Source of the DNA: Campylobacterales bacterium
GTDB lineage: Bacteria; Campylobacterota; Campylobacteria; Campylobacterales; Sulfurimonadaceae
Assembly: GCA_016938175.1 (NCBI GenBank)
Contig: JAFGVE010000010.1
Coordinates: 1 to 49,755 of the forward strand
Length of the DNA: 49,755 bases
Direction of reading: 5' to 3'
Position numbers and translations under genes: made by a program
Notes under the pieces: generated by a model
The model's database searches: none
What the model was told of the DNA's origin: nothing
Seen by the model: the letters and a program-made list of their open reading frames with translations, nothing else
Part shown: piece after piece, positions 1 through 7,990 of the stretch
Layout of the letters: every line of letters begins with the position of its first letter
Position numbering within the stretch: position 1 is the first letter of the stretch

Positions 1-114
1 AATATAGATGTTTTTACGAACACCGAAAATGTATTTTTTCATTTTTGGGTTCCAACGACGTGTTTGGTGTCCGAAGTGTACACCACATTCTAAAAGGTCT
101 TTCATAGTTACCAT
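1..114 (-). CDS. rpsB: 30S ribosomal protein S2, N-terminal fragment (cut by window edge)
   Basis: The minus strand from 114 reads [17 protein letters not shown] and continues with [20 protein letters not shown], the characteristic S2 N-terminus; only the first 38 codons lie in the window. S2 is a 30S subunit protein needed for binding of S1. The start is ATG at 114-112, with a Shine-Dalgarno AAGGAT (complement of 121-126) six bases upstream. A second in-frame ATG three codons on is less well spaced. The gene is preceded by a leader of about 150 nt with several inverted repeats (separate entry), which suggests control at the mRNA level. Confidence 0.95.
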   Translation of the reverse strand, partial: MVTMKDLLECGVHFGHQTRRWNPKMKKYIFGVRKNIYI

Positions 115-273
115 AGGGTAATCCTTAAAGGCTTTATCTCAAGCCAGAAATTTACTAGTTGGCTCCGAGAGTGTCGAACGATACTTCTTAAAAAAGAAGT
201 CGCACTAGTTTTTGACACAATCTGTGAATATTTTCTTGTAAGTTTTACTCAGAAGAAAAATCTGCGAATTATA
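115..273 (-). promoter_or_regulatory. rpsB promoter and structured 5' leader, possible S2 autoregulatory RNA
   Basis: On the minus strand a TATAAT box (complement of 268-273) predicts a start near 261 and a leader of about 147 nt. Read 5' to 3' the leader holds GTGTC (218-214), ACTAGT (209-204), a 7-bp hairpin (arms 200-194 and 189-183), GACAC (175-171), ACTAGT (159-154), a GGCTT/AAGCC hairpin (145-130) and then the ribosome site. GTGTC-GACAC and ACTAGT-ACTAGT could pair in crossed order, which would make a pseudoknot just before the start codon. Ribosomal-protein leaders often bind their own product; that this one binds S2 is inference. Confidence 0.5.
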
Positions 274-388
274 TTCAAAAAAGATTTAAAAAAAGCTTGA
301 AAGAAAAAAAATGGATATCTAAATACTCTTTACTCTATAAAAAAAAATTATATATCAAGTGGTGAGATTTAAAAGTAGTTTTATATTT

Positions 389-394
389 TATAAT
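389..394 (+). promoter_or_regulatory. -10 box of the DUF3373 gene
   Basis: A perfect TATAAT lies 74 bases before the ATG at 468, inside an extremely AT-rich stretch (about 280-460). No convincing -35 box is seen, which is common in Campylobacterota. The rest of the 353-base gap 115-467 holds the rpsB leader and promoter described above and nothing else recognisable. Confidence 0.5.
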
Positions 395-467
395 GTATAG
401 TATCACATATTTATCAAAAAAAGCTCACTTCTAAAGAACTGCTTTTTAATAAAATAAAAGGGAAAAA

Positions 468-2123
468 ATGAATAAACCTCTACTAATTTCACTTGCTGCA
501 GCAACACTATTAAGCAGTAATCTAAGTGCAGAATCCATGTATGAACGTATACAAGCAATGGAACTTCAAATGAAGAAAATGCAAAATGAGCTAACTACGT
601 TAAAAGCAAAAGAGGCTCAAACTCTTAGCAAAGATGAAGAGACAGATGAAGCAAAATCTGAAGACGAAGGTGACGATGAGGATGAGGGTGATGACAAAGA
701 AGAAGCACCTGAGAAATCATCTGATGATGAAGGTGAGGATGAGGCAGAACCAATTCAAGATCAAATAGATGAGATTCAAGAAAGCATCACTGAACTCAAT
801 AAAGCTACAAATGGTAACCACCTTAAATTTGGAGTTGACTATAGATTTGCAATTGATAATATGCAATACAAAATGGCAGACGGTTCTACTCAAGGAAATG
901 ATGCTTTTATGACAAATAGATTCTGGCTCAATATGGACTGGAAAGCAAACAACAACCTAAGTTTCAGAGGACAACTCGCATACAATAAAGCTTTTGGTGC
1001 AAGAAGTGGTTGGAACTCTAATTATCCTGCAATGGAAACTTTTGACTGGATTACAAATGAAAACGCTTATGATGATGTTGTAAGAGTACGTTCTGCATAC
1101 TTTCTTTATGTAAATGATACTTTCTTAGGAACAAATATCCCTTGGACATTTAGTATAGGACGTCGTCCTTCAACAAATGGTCACTTAGTTAACTTAAGAG
1201 ATGATGATGGTGCAGCTTCTCCTATGGGTCACACTATTAATGTTGAATTTGATGGATTGAGTTCAAAATTCTCTCTTGAAGATGTTACAGGCATTAATGG
1301 AATGTATGTAAAACTTTGTGCTGGTCGTGGTGGTACAAATGCTAATGCAAAACTTCTTACAGTTGACCAAAGTAGTGGAAACCCTGTTGTCGCTTCAAGC
1401 CCAGCGTATGCATCTAATGAAAATGATATTGGAGATATAGACTTAGCAGGACTTATTTTTGTTCCATGGACGAACGGTCAATATGGAATTGCAACACAAT
1501 ACTACTATGCAAATAACCTGATTGATGCAAACTTAGTACCTACAATGATTGCAGGACAACCAGCCTACCTTATAAATGGAATGAAAACAGTAGGTGGAAT
1601 GCATAGTATTACAGCAAACTTTACTATTAGTGGAATTGGTAATGAAGTTAGTGATTATCTTGATGATACTTTCTTCTTTTTAAGTGGAGCGATGAATATT
1701 ACAAATCCACAATCCGATCAAGGAATGCTTGGTAGTGATATTGGGGAAAGTGTAACTGGTTACTCTGTTTGGGCAGGATTACAAATGCCGTCATTTATGA
1801 CTGATGAAGGAAGATGGGGACTTGAGTATAACAAAGGTAGTAAATACTGGAGAAGTATTACATATGCTGAAGATACTAATATAGGTTCTAAACTAGCAGC
1901 TCGTGGAGATGCTTATGAAGTTTACTTTACAGAGCCATTAATAGAAGACATTCTTTCAATGCAAGTACGCTATACATATATTGACTACAAATATACTGGT
2001 AGTAATGGATTCTTTGGTAATGATACTGGTTCAGCTACAGAGATTAGTGAAAGTATGATGGGTGCTGGAGCGTTCGTAGACACAGCACAAGACATCCGCT
2101 TCTACTTACGTTACAGATACTAA
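468..2123 (+). CDS. DUF3373-type outer-membrane beta-barrel protein with acidic linker
   Basis: A 551-residue exported protein. Residues 1-21 form a signal peptide ending SNLSA. Residues 24-50 are a short coiled coil (MYERIQAMELQMKKMQNEL). Residues 55-96 are almost entirely Asp, Glu, Lys and Ser. A second helix (about 97-113) follows, then alternating aromatic strands typical of an outer-membrane barrel, ending in FYLRYRY with a terminal aromatic residue. The pattern matches the DUF3373 proteins of Campylobacterota, which I recall as predicted porin-like proteins of unknown substrate. Ribosome site AAAGGGA precedes ATG 468. It stands alone, with its own promoter and a shared terminator. Function beyond outer-membrane barrel is not known. 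Confidence 0.8.
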   Translation: MNKPLLISLAAATLLSSNLSAESMYERIQAMELQMKKMQNELTTLKAKEAQTLSKDEETDEAKSEDEGDDEDEGDDKEEAPEKSSDDEGEDEAEPIQDQIDEIQESITELNKATNGNHLKFGVDYRFAIDNMQYKMADGSTQGNDAFMTNRFWLNMDWKANNNLSFRGQLAYNKAFGARSGWNSNYPAMETFDWITNENAYDDVVRVRSAYFLYVNDTFLGTNIPWTFSIGRRPSTNGHLVNLRDDDGAASPMGHTINVEFDGLSSKFSLEDVTGINGMYVKLCAGRGGTNANAKLLTVDQSSGNPVVASSPAYASNENDIGDIDLAGLIFVPWTNGQYGIATQYYYANNLIDANLVPTMIAGQPAYLINGMKTVGGMHSITANFTISGIGNEVSDYLDDTFFFLSGAMNITNPQSDQGMLGSDIGESVTGYSVWAGLQMPSFMTDEGRWGLEYNKGSKYWRSITYAEDTNIGSKLAARGDAYEVYFTEPLIEDILSMQVRYTYIDYKYTGSNGFFGNDTGSATEISESMMGAGAFVDTAQDIRFYLRYRY

Positions 2124-2129
2124 ATATAA

Positions 2130-2154
2130 AATACTCAGAAATTTTCTGAGTATT
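2130..2154. terminator. bidirectional hairpin terminator
   Basis: Perfect 11-bp inverted repeat (2130-2140 and 2144-2154) with a 3-base loop between two convergent genes. T- and A-rich flanks make it usable from both sides, for the DUF3373 gene and for bcp. Confidence 0.8.
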
Positions 2155-2160
2155 TAAAAA

Positions 2161-2631
2161 CTATAAAGACTTCAGTCTTTCCAACTCTGCTTGTACTTTA
2201 GCTACATGCTCTTTGACACGTACATTTTCCCAAACAGCTTTCACTACGCCCTCTGGATCAATGATAAGTGTAGTTCTAACAATTCCCATATACTCTTTTC
2301 CATAGTTCTTTTTAAGTTGCCAAACTCCATACTCTTGCATCATCGATGTATCTTCATCACTTAAAAGCGTAATACCTAAATTTTGCTTCTCTATGAAGTT
2401 ACGGTGACGTTTTGTACTATCTGCACTTACGCCTAAAATAATTGCATCAAGCTCTGAAAATTCAGGAGCAGCAGCTGTAAACTCACATGCCTCTGTTGTA
2501 CACCCTGGTGTAGAATCTTTCGGATAAAAATACAGAACTATCCACTTTCCTCTAAGATCACGAGAACATATCTCTACATCGTCTTGATTTGGTAGACAAA
2601 AATCTGGTGCTTTATCATTAATAGCTAACAT
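2161..2631 (-). CDS. bcp: thiol peroxidase of the BCP/PrxQ family
   Basis: A 156-residue cytoplasmic peroxiredoxin that reduces hydrogen and organic peroxides with thioredoxin. The motif FYPKDSTPGCTTEACEF contains the peroxidatic Cys44 and, five residues on, Cys49, the resolving Cys of the atypical two-Cys BCP class. Length is normal for the family. It is the last gene of a minus-strand run dedA-DUF420-bcp (gaps of 2 and 21 bases), which suggests one transcript ending at the hairpin 2130-2154. The start has a good ribosome site (AAGGAAAC). Confidence 0.93.
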   Translation of the reverse strand: MLAINDKAPDFCLPNQDDVEICSRDLRGKWIVLYFYPKDSTPGCTTEACEFTAAAPEFSELDAIILGVSADSTKRHRNFIEKQNLGITLLSDEDTSMMQEYGVWQLKKNYGKEYMGIVRTTLIIDPEGVVKAVWENVRVKEHVAKVQAELERLKSL

Positions 2632-2652
2632 ACTGTTTCCTTTATTTTAAAT

Positions 2653-3135
2653 TTAATAGACAAAAAGAAGTAAATAAACCCATATACCACTTAAAGATGT
2701 CAAAATAATTCCCAATGTTGCTTTAATAGCAAGTACTCTATGCCCTAAAGAGTATCTTCCTGGAAGTTCTTTATTTCTATACTGCATATTTGCACCTATA
2801 ATTGTCAGTGACCAATAAAACAGTGTCACAACAGCAATAATAATATGCACTACTAATACTACAAGTGCATAAGTTGGAGAGACACCAGTATCACTTACAA
2901 AAGCATCAAAACCACCACCTACTCTTACACCAATTTCAAAATAAGCAATAACTATTAAAGAAATGACAAAAATAGCATTTTGTGCAATCATATGTAATTT
3001 TGGGTATCCCTTACGCGCCAAAAGTATTGCACCATAAATGAGTAGAGGCAAGGCTGCAACAATTAAAGTAACAACATCCATAAAAAATGGTGCTCGTGTA
3101 CCCAAAAAGCCAGCTTGAAACATATAGTTCATCAT
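2653..3135 (-). CDS. DUF420 membrane protein
   Basis: A 160-residue integral membrane protein with four or five hydrophobic helices. The opening FLGTRAPFFMDVVTL and internal HMIAQNAIFVISLIVIAYFE match DUF420 proteins, often found near haem-copper oxidase or cytochrome assembly genes. Conserved histidines (in KLHMIAQ, VVHIII and LGHRVLA) could bind a metal or haem, but no role is established. It begins 2 bases after dedA ends and precedes bcp. The nearby pet operon fits a link to respiration, but that is inference. Confidence 0.8.
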   Translation of the reverse strand: MMNYMFQAGFLGTRAPFFMDVVTLIVAALPLLIYGAILLARKGYPKLHMIAQNAIFVISLIVIAYFEIGVRVGGGFDAFVSDTGVSPTYALVVLVVHIIIAVVTLFYWSLTIIGANMQYRNKELPGRYSLGHRVLAIKATLGIILTSLSGIWVYLLLFVY

Positions 3136-3137
3136 AA

Positions 3138-3740
3138 TTATATTTCCTTCTTTTTTTGATAACGATAGTATACATAACCTATAATAATAAGCAGTATAAA
3201 TGTCATCAGTGTTATTTCTCTTAAGTATCTCTCAAGAAGTTCTTGATTTTGACCAATAAAATAGCCAAGAAGGGTTAAAATTAGTGCCCATATACCCGCA
3301 CCAAGAGCAGTAAAAAGTGAAAACTCGACAAGGTTCATTTTTGCTAAACCAGCAGGGATAGAGATAAGCTGACGAATACCAGGAATTAAACGTCCTGTAA
3401 ATGTAGATATATGCCCATGCTTTGCAAAATAACTCTCCATTTTGAGTAAAGCATTTTCAGTAATAAAAAAGTATTTACCGTATTTTTGCAAAATTTTTCG
3501 GCCCAGTGTAAGTGCTAAAAAATAATTTATATATGCACCAAGGAGCGATCCAGCTATAGCCGCACTCATAATCGGGAAGATGCCCATTTGACCTTGACTT
3601 GCTAAATAACCTGCAGGTACTAAAACAATTTCACTTGGAAAAGGGATAAAACTACTCTCAACCGCCATTAGTAAAAATATACCTAAATATCCCCAATCGA
3701 AAATTAGGTCCACTAAATCCTGCGCCAACTCTTTAATCAT
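3138..3740 (-). CDS. DedA family membrane protein
   Basis: A 200-residue inner-membrane protein of the DedA/SNARE-associated superfamily. Visible signatures: an amphipathic N-terminus, E28SSFIPFPSEIVLVPAGYLA, the GRKILQKYGKYF stretch and TFTGRLIPGIRQLISIPAG. In other bacteria DedA proteins include undecaprenyl-phosphate and phosphatidylethanolamine transporters and support membrane energetics and envelope integrity; which subgroup this is cannot be told by eye. It is the first gene of the dedA-DUF420-bcp unit. Confidence 0.88.
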   Translation of the reverse strand: MIKELAQDLVDLIFDWGYLGIFLLMAVESSFIPFPSEIVLVPAGYLASQGQMGIFPIMSAAIAGSLLGAYINYFLALTLGRKILQKYGKYFFITENALLKMESYFAKHGHISTFTGRLIPGIRQLISIPAGLAKMNLVEFSLFTALGAGIWALILTLLGYFIGQNQELLERYLREITLMTFILLIIIGYVYYRYQKKKEI

Positions 3741-3844
3741 AAGTACTCTTTAGAAAATTTTGATGCAATTATAGCTTTTTGAGAAGTTGTTGTAAATGAG
3801 ATAAATATCGTAGAAACAAAGAGTTTTTTGGTAAAAAGTACAAT

Positions 3845-3872
3845 CTGCACTCTTGTTAAAGCAAAAGTGCAG
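3845..3872 (-). terminator. terminator of the pet operon
   Basis: An 11-bp stem (3845-3855 with 3862-3872) follows petC. One position is a C-A mismatch on the plus strand but a G-U pair on the minus strand, and a run of T follows in the minus direction (complement of about 3830-3838). Strand-specific pairing supports termination of the minus-strand operon. Confidence 0.65.
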
Positions 3873-3889
3873 TCATTGTAAAAGAGTAA

Positions 3890-4831
3890 TTAGTGTAGGT
3901 CTCTCCAAACCTGTTTTTTCCAAAGAATAGCAAATATTGCAAAAATAACCATAAATATCATCACATATTTTCCTACTTCTTCTCTCTCGTGACGTTTTGC
4001 ATCACCAGAATCTTTTAGATACTCTATAACTTGCTCAGCAGCATGTTTGTTCACACCCACACGAGGCATAGCAGTACCTTTGAGATAATTTTGTGGATTT
4101 TCCATAAACGTCTCTATATAATGTTCACCGCGAGAACGAATATAGATACTTAAATCTGGTGGAAGAGTACCCATATATTTTACAAGTGAATCTTGATACT
4201 CAAGAACTTGAATCTGGAATGCTAAACTCTCTTTTTCATACTTAAACGTAGGAGTAGTACCAATTTGTGTCCATTTAGCATAATGATTCGCATGACATCT
4301 ACCACAAACTGTTTCATATGCAATTGCTGGCGTAAGCTCTTCTGGTTTTACAGCTATAGATTGTAAATATGCGACCATATCTGCAACTTCTTGATCTAAA
4401 TCTCCACCAGTACCATAGAAGGCAACCATTGGGTGCATTTGACCTTTATCCATATCAAATTTATGCTCTACTAAAAGTGCGTGAGCAGGATTTTTAATGA
4501 GTTCAGCTAAGAATTTTGCATCATACACTGCACCAGCATTACTTAAATCTGGTGGATTGACACCATAAGATGCTGCAGCAGTAACCGCATCCATTGGAGC
4601 TGGCATACCAGCTACATCTATAGAGTGACATCCTGTACATCCAGCACCACCCATGACTAGTTCAGCACCACGAGTGGCATCACCAGTTGCTGTTAGTTTT
4701 GGAAGGTCATTATAAGCAAAGTGTTCACTCTCAACATGTTTATGCATCTGAGAGTGAGCAAAAGGCTCAACAAGATAGTACGTAGCGAGAGTAAAAATTG
4801 TTACAACTACTAATATTAATAATTCTTTCAC
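3890..4831 (-). CDS. petC: dihaem cytochrome c1 subunit of the cytochrome bc1 complex
   Basis: A 313-residue membrane-anchored c-type cytochrome: N-terminal signal or anchor helix (about 4-20), haem site CTGCH at 65-69, second site CGRCH at 176-180, and a C-terminal helix near 288-306. Two haem sites in the c1 position are characteristic of Campylobacterota bc1 complexes, unlike the single-haem c1 of mitochondria. It accepts electrons from the Rieske protein and passes them to periplasmic cytochrome c. It is third in the tight operon petA-petB-petC, 10 bases after petB, and is followed by a hairpin terminator. Confidence 0.93.
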   Translation of the reverse strand: MKELLILVVVTIFTLATYYLVEPFAHSQMHKHVESEHFAYNDLPKLTATGDATRGAELVMGGAGCTGCHSIDVAGMPAPMDAVTAAASYGVNPPDLSNAGAVYDAKFLAELIKNPAHALLVEHKFDMDKGQMHPMVAFYGTGGDLDQEVADMVAYLQSIAVKPEELTPAIAYETVCGRCHANHYAKWTQIGTTPTFKYEKESLAFQIQVLEYQDSLVKYMGTLPPDLSIYIRSRGEHYIETFMENPQNYLKGTAMPRVGVNKHAAEQVIEYLKDSGDAKRHEREEVGKYVMIFMVIFAIFAILWKKQVWRDLH

Positions 4832-4841
4832 GTTCTACCCC

Positions 4842-6056
4842 TTACGCTTTTTTTTCAAACATAGTAATTATTGGCAAGGCAATCCAAAGCGCAATAAACG
4901 TTAAGGCCGCATAAAGACCAATCGTACTAAATACACCTTCTGGTGGAAGTTTACCCATTGCAGTTAGCACTATCATGTCTACTAGCATTAACCAAAACCA
5001 AACTTGGAAAAGACCACGACGAGATGCAGGAACAGCATTTGGACTTCTATCTAAGAAAGGTAAAAGAACAAAAATAACTTGTGCAAAAGCAAAGGCAATT
5101 AGACCAACATCAGTAGAGAAAGGACGTAAAATCTCGTATGACCACAAGAAATACCACTCAGGGTAAATATGTGCTGGTGTTTTAAGACCATCTGCTGGAT
5201 CAAAGTTAACTGGGTCCATCGCAAAGTTAAAGTGATAGAACACAAGATAAAAGAAGAAAATAAGATAAATCGCAACAACCATCATATCCTTTGATAAGAA
5301 GTCATTTACAAACGCAATTACTTTACTTCCCGCTTTATCACCTGCTTTATATTTTGCAGCTTCTACTTCAAAGTCAATCTCTTCACCATCTTGATTATTT
5401 ACGTGAGGAATACGAAGCGCACCAAAGTGAAGTCCAATTAGACCTAAAATAGCTAAAGGTAAAAGCAATACATGTAGCATAAAGAAACGAGTTAAAAAAG
5501 CTTGTGCAGGAACATAATCCCCACGAATCCATTCAACTAAACCATCAGCGTGTAGTGAACCTCCAGCGAAAAGGTTAGTAATAACCATACCAGCCCAGTA
5601 AGACATCTGTCCCCATGGAAGCATGTATCCAGAGAAAGCTTCAGCTGAAAAAGTAACAAAAAGAAGCATACCAGAGATCCAAATCATCTCACGACCCTTC
5701 TTATATGAACCGTAATAAATCCCCGTAAACATGTGAATGTAAATAATCAAGAAAACAACAGATGCTGCAACACCATGAATATGTCTCCAGAGCCATCCAA
5801 ATTCAACCTCGTTCATAATTGTATAGTTAACACTATCAAATGCAGTTGCGATATTTGGTTGATAGTACATTAACAGGAAAATACCTGAAACTAATAAAAG
5901 AGCAAATGTAATTGCAAGAACCATCCCCATAGCCCATAAAAAGTTTATGTTTTTTGGAATCCAATACTCCGTTGCCATTACACGACGAACAGTGTCTATG
6001 CCTAAACGCTGATTCAGCCAGTCATGAACACTTGTAGCTTTTGTAAAATGTGCCAT
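4842..6056 (-). CDS. petB: cytochrome b subunit of the cytochrome bc1 complex
   Basis: A 404-residue protein with eight or more membrane helices. Haem-ligand histidines sit in HIHGVAASVVFLIIYIHMF (helix B) and FMLHVLLLPLAILGLIGLHF (helix D), and the quinol-oxidation motif PEWY is present in HIYPEWYFLWSYEILR. This full-length fusion-type cytochrome b oxidises menaquinol at the outer site and reduces it at the inner site. It lies between petA (12-base gap) and petC (10-base gap). Confidence 0.96.
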   Translation of the reverse strand: MAHFTKATSVHDWLNQRLGIDTVRRVMATEYWIPKNINFLWAMGMVLAITFALLLVSGIFLLMYYQPNIATAFDSVNYTIMNEVEFGWLWRHIHGVAASVVFLIIYIHMFTGIYYGSYKKGREMIWISGMLLFVTFSAEAFSGYMLPWGQMSYWAGMVITNLFAGGSLHADGLVEWIRGDYVPAQAFLTRFFMLHVLLLPLAILGLIGLHFGALRIPHVNNQDGEEIDFEVEAAKYKAGDKAGSKVIAFVNDFLSKDMMVVAIYLIFFFYLVFYHFNFAMDPVNFDPADGLKTPAHIYPEWYFLWSYEILRPFSTDVGLIAFAFAQVIFVLLPFLDRSPNAVPASRRGLFQVWFWLMLVDMIVLTAMGKLPPEGVFSTIGLYAALTFIALWIALPIITMFEKKA

Positions 6057-6068
6057 TTTTTTCCTTTT

Positions 6069-6593
6069 TTACAGCGTTATGCCAGTTTCTTTCATTTGTG
6101 AATACTCTGGACCAACTTCACCTAGAACCAGTGTATTGCCTTCAATTTTAAACGGAGGTATATCTAAACCGCGTGGAGGTGGAAGTTTTGTTACATCACC
6201 TGTAAAATCGTATGTTCCCCCGTGACATGCACATAAAAACCCTTTTTCGTCTGCATTATAACTCGGAATACATCCAAGGTGAGTACATAAACCAAGAGTC
6301 ACCATATAATCAGAACCACCTACTGAAATAGTCCTTCCCTTTTGTTTCTCTGTAAGTTGTGACATCATTTCAGGAGTATACTTTAAAACGAAAATTGGTT
6401 TTCCCCTCCACTTTTCAGTTACTAACTCATTCTCTTTATATGCAGACATATCAAGAGTAGTAAATCCTGCTGCTTTAACACTTGGAAGTGGATCCCAAGT
6501 TTTTTTCATTGCATAGAGCGCAGCGACAGCTCCAACACCAGCAACAGCACCAAATGCTTTGCCCATAAAACCTCTACGGCTACTATTTTTCAT
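6069..6593 (-). CDS. petA: Rieske iron-sulfur subunit of the cytochrome bc1 complex
   Basis: A 174-residue protein with a twin-arginine signal (NSSRRGFMGKAFG) followed by a hydrophobic helix that serves as the membrane anchor. The [2Fe-2S] cluster is bound by box 1 CTHLGC (103-108) and box 2 CACHG (121-125). It takes the first electron from quinol at cytochrome b and hands it to cytochrome c1. It is the first gene of petABC; a TATAAT box (complement of 6635-6640) about 42 bases upstream probably starts the operon. Confidence 0.95.
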   Translation of the reverse strand: MKNSSRRGFMGKAFGAVAGVGAVAALYAMKKTWDPLPSVKAAGFTTLDMSAYKENELVTEKWRGKPIFVLKYTPEMMSQLTEKQKGRTISVGGSDYMVTLGLCTHLGCIPSYNADEKGFLCACHGGTYDFTGDVTKLPPPRGLDIPPFKIEGNTLVLGEVGPEYSQMKETGITL

Positions 6594-6634
6594 TTTTGCT
6601 CACTTTTGTATGTTGTGAATTTTGTTAAAGGTCT

Positions 6635-6640
6635 ATTATA
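6635..6640 (-). promoter_or_regulatory. -10 box of the petABC operon
   Basis: TATAAT on the minus strand, predicted start near 6628 and a leader of about 35 nt before the petA ATG. The remaining sequence to 6779 is AT-rich with no recognisable gene. Confidence 0.5.
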
Positions 6641-6779
6641 TACAAAACAACTTTTAATTACTTATAAAATTAAGCCTCTATTTAATAATTTTTGTAATTT
6701 AGTGAATCAGAAAAGTTTTATTTATGTTATAAATGTGATAAATGAGGGTTATGTAACTACATTTTGTAATATTTTAAAA

Positions 6780-7274
6780 TTACTTACGTTCAATAAGTTC
6801 TATATTTAATAATTCATCTTCATGTGGCTCTTCAAAGTACTTCATTGTTTCATAAAAAACTGACTCTGTGTCAAACTTGGCTCTTTGGGGTTGTTCTGTT
6901 CGTCTTTGTGAAATTTGTTTCAAACATATCTCATCACTCATTTTTAAATAGATTAACTGATGATTTACATCTGCTTCTAAAGCTAAATCAAGAAACCACT
7001 TTCGCTGTCTTTGTGTATTTGCTGGAAAGTCCATAACAACATCACTACCCGTTTGCAATATGTTTTTTACAAGCCCATGAATGAGAGGCTTCATTCTGAG
7101 TGAGTACCTGATATAATCATCAAAAGAGTGAATTTCATTTGGATAAAGGGCTGATAACCATTCATCCTCAGAGAGTAAAACTGCACCTTTTTCTAGTGCT
7201 ATTTGTTGAGATTTTGTTGATTTTCCCGCCCCCATTTTTCCAGTAAAAAATATTAAATTACTTTGTTGACTCAT
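6780..7274 (-). CDS. P-loop kinase-like ATP-binding protein
   Basis: A 164-residue soluble protein. A Walker A motif, GKMGAGKST, lies near the N-terminus, followed by LLSEDEWLSALYPN and VVMDFPANTQRQRKWFLDL. This layout resembles small AAA/zeta-toxin/gluconate-kinase-like P-loop proteins (AAA_33 type), which phosphorylate small molecules or nucleic acids. The substrate cannot be told. It is probably translated with the short gene 7285-7476 upstream (10-base gap). Confidence 0.65.
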   Translation of the reverse strand: MSQQSNLIFFTGKMGAGKSTKSQQIALEKGAVLLSEDEWLSALYPNEIHSFDDYIRYSLRMKPLIHGLVKNILQTGSDVVMDFPANTQRQRKWFLDLALEADVNHQLIYLKMSDEICLKQISQRRTEQPQRAKFDTESVFYETMKYFEEPHEDELLNIELIERK

Positions 7275-7284
7275 TCACTACTAC

Positions 7285-7476
7285 TTATGATTTTAAATTT
7301 TTTTCCAACTCTTTTGTATCTACAGCTACATGCGTCTCTAAAATGTGTCTAATATGCTCATTTAATTTATGTTTCTCTTTGAGTGTTGCACTCTTGTAGA
7401 GCTCTTCTAAAGTCTCTAAATGTTTACTAAACTCTTTAGTCACTACATCTTCTGAAAACGTATCATTTTGTTTCAT
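7285..7476 (-). CDS. short hypothetical protein
   Basis: A 63-residue charged, mostly helical protein (ETLEELYKSATLKEKHKLNE is typical of its composition), with no cysteines, signal peptide or membrane helix. A ribosome site (GAGGAGAA) before ATG 7476 and close spacing to the kinase-like gene support translation. No family recognised; it may be a partner or regulator of its neighbour. Confidence 0.5.
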   Translation of the reverse strand: MKQNDTFSEDVVTKEFSKHLETLEELYKSATLKEKHKLNEHIRHILETHVAVDTKELEKNLKS

Positions 7477-7584
7477 ATTATTCTCCTCTCATATGTATTC
7501 AAACGCTATATATTTTCAAGATAATATTAAGCATCTATTTTTGCTTATTATAACTCAATTTAAACAGCTAATAAATTTTCTACT

Positions 7585-7983
7585 TTACAAATACCTTTCT
7601 ATAAGCTCTTTGGGAATTTTTTGTGGACGAAAAGTTGTAAAGTCCACAAACACCCAGTTTGTCGAACCTTCACATACTACTTTATTGGTTACACTATTTT
7701 TCAGTTCATACTTTCGCACCGACTGTACTGCTTTCACACTCTCTACCCAAGTACATAGTTCAAGTTCATCACCCTCAAATGCACTTAGTTTGTAAGAGAT
7801 ATGATGCTCTTTTGCCATCCATGTTCTATTTATATCTTGTAAAGTTATAAATCCAACTCCCAACTTGTCAGAGTGTTCTACGGCTATATCTACAAACCAC
7901 TGCATATAACGTAGGTTATTCACATGCCCGTTCTCGTCTATATCCTCTGCTTGTACAACTATGTTTTTACAATATTTTTGCAT
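7585..7983 (-). CDS. acyl-CoA/acyl-ACP thioesterase, hotdog fold
   Basis: A 132-residue protein of the 4HBT/YbgC-FatA-like type. The N-terminal VQAEDIDENGHVNNLRYMQWFVDIAVEHSD contains the Asp/Asn-Gly-His-Val-Asn-Asn signature of hotdog thioesterases. It probably hydrolyses acyl-CoA or acyl-ACP thioesters in the cytoplasm; chain length is unknown. It follows the DUF815 ATPase gene by 7 bases and is likely cotranscribed with it. Confidence 0.8.
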   Translation of the reverse strand: MQKYCKNIVVQAEDIDENGHVNNLRYMQWFVDIAVEHSDKLGVGFITLQDINRTWMAKEHHISYKLSAFEGDELELCTWVESVKAVQSVRKYELKNSVTNKVVCEGSTNWVFVDFTTFRPQKIPKELIERYL

Positions 7984-7990
7984 CTACTGC

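Noticed and set aside
183..200. Plus-strand rho-independent terminator in front of the DUF3373 gene
   Set aside because: The hairpin has no T-run on the plus strand and no plus-strand gene upstream; it fits better as part of the rpsB leader.
6606..6809. 67-codon plus-strand frame upstream of petA
   Set aside because: Composition is only that of AT-rich DNA (Phe, Asn, Ile, Lys, Tyr), it covers the pet promoter region and has no ribosome site.
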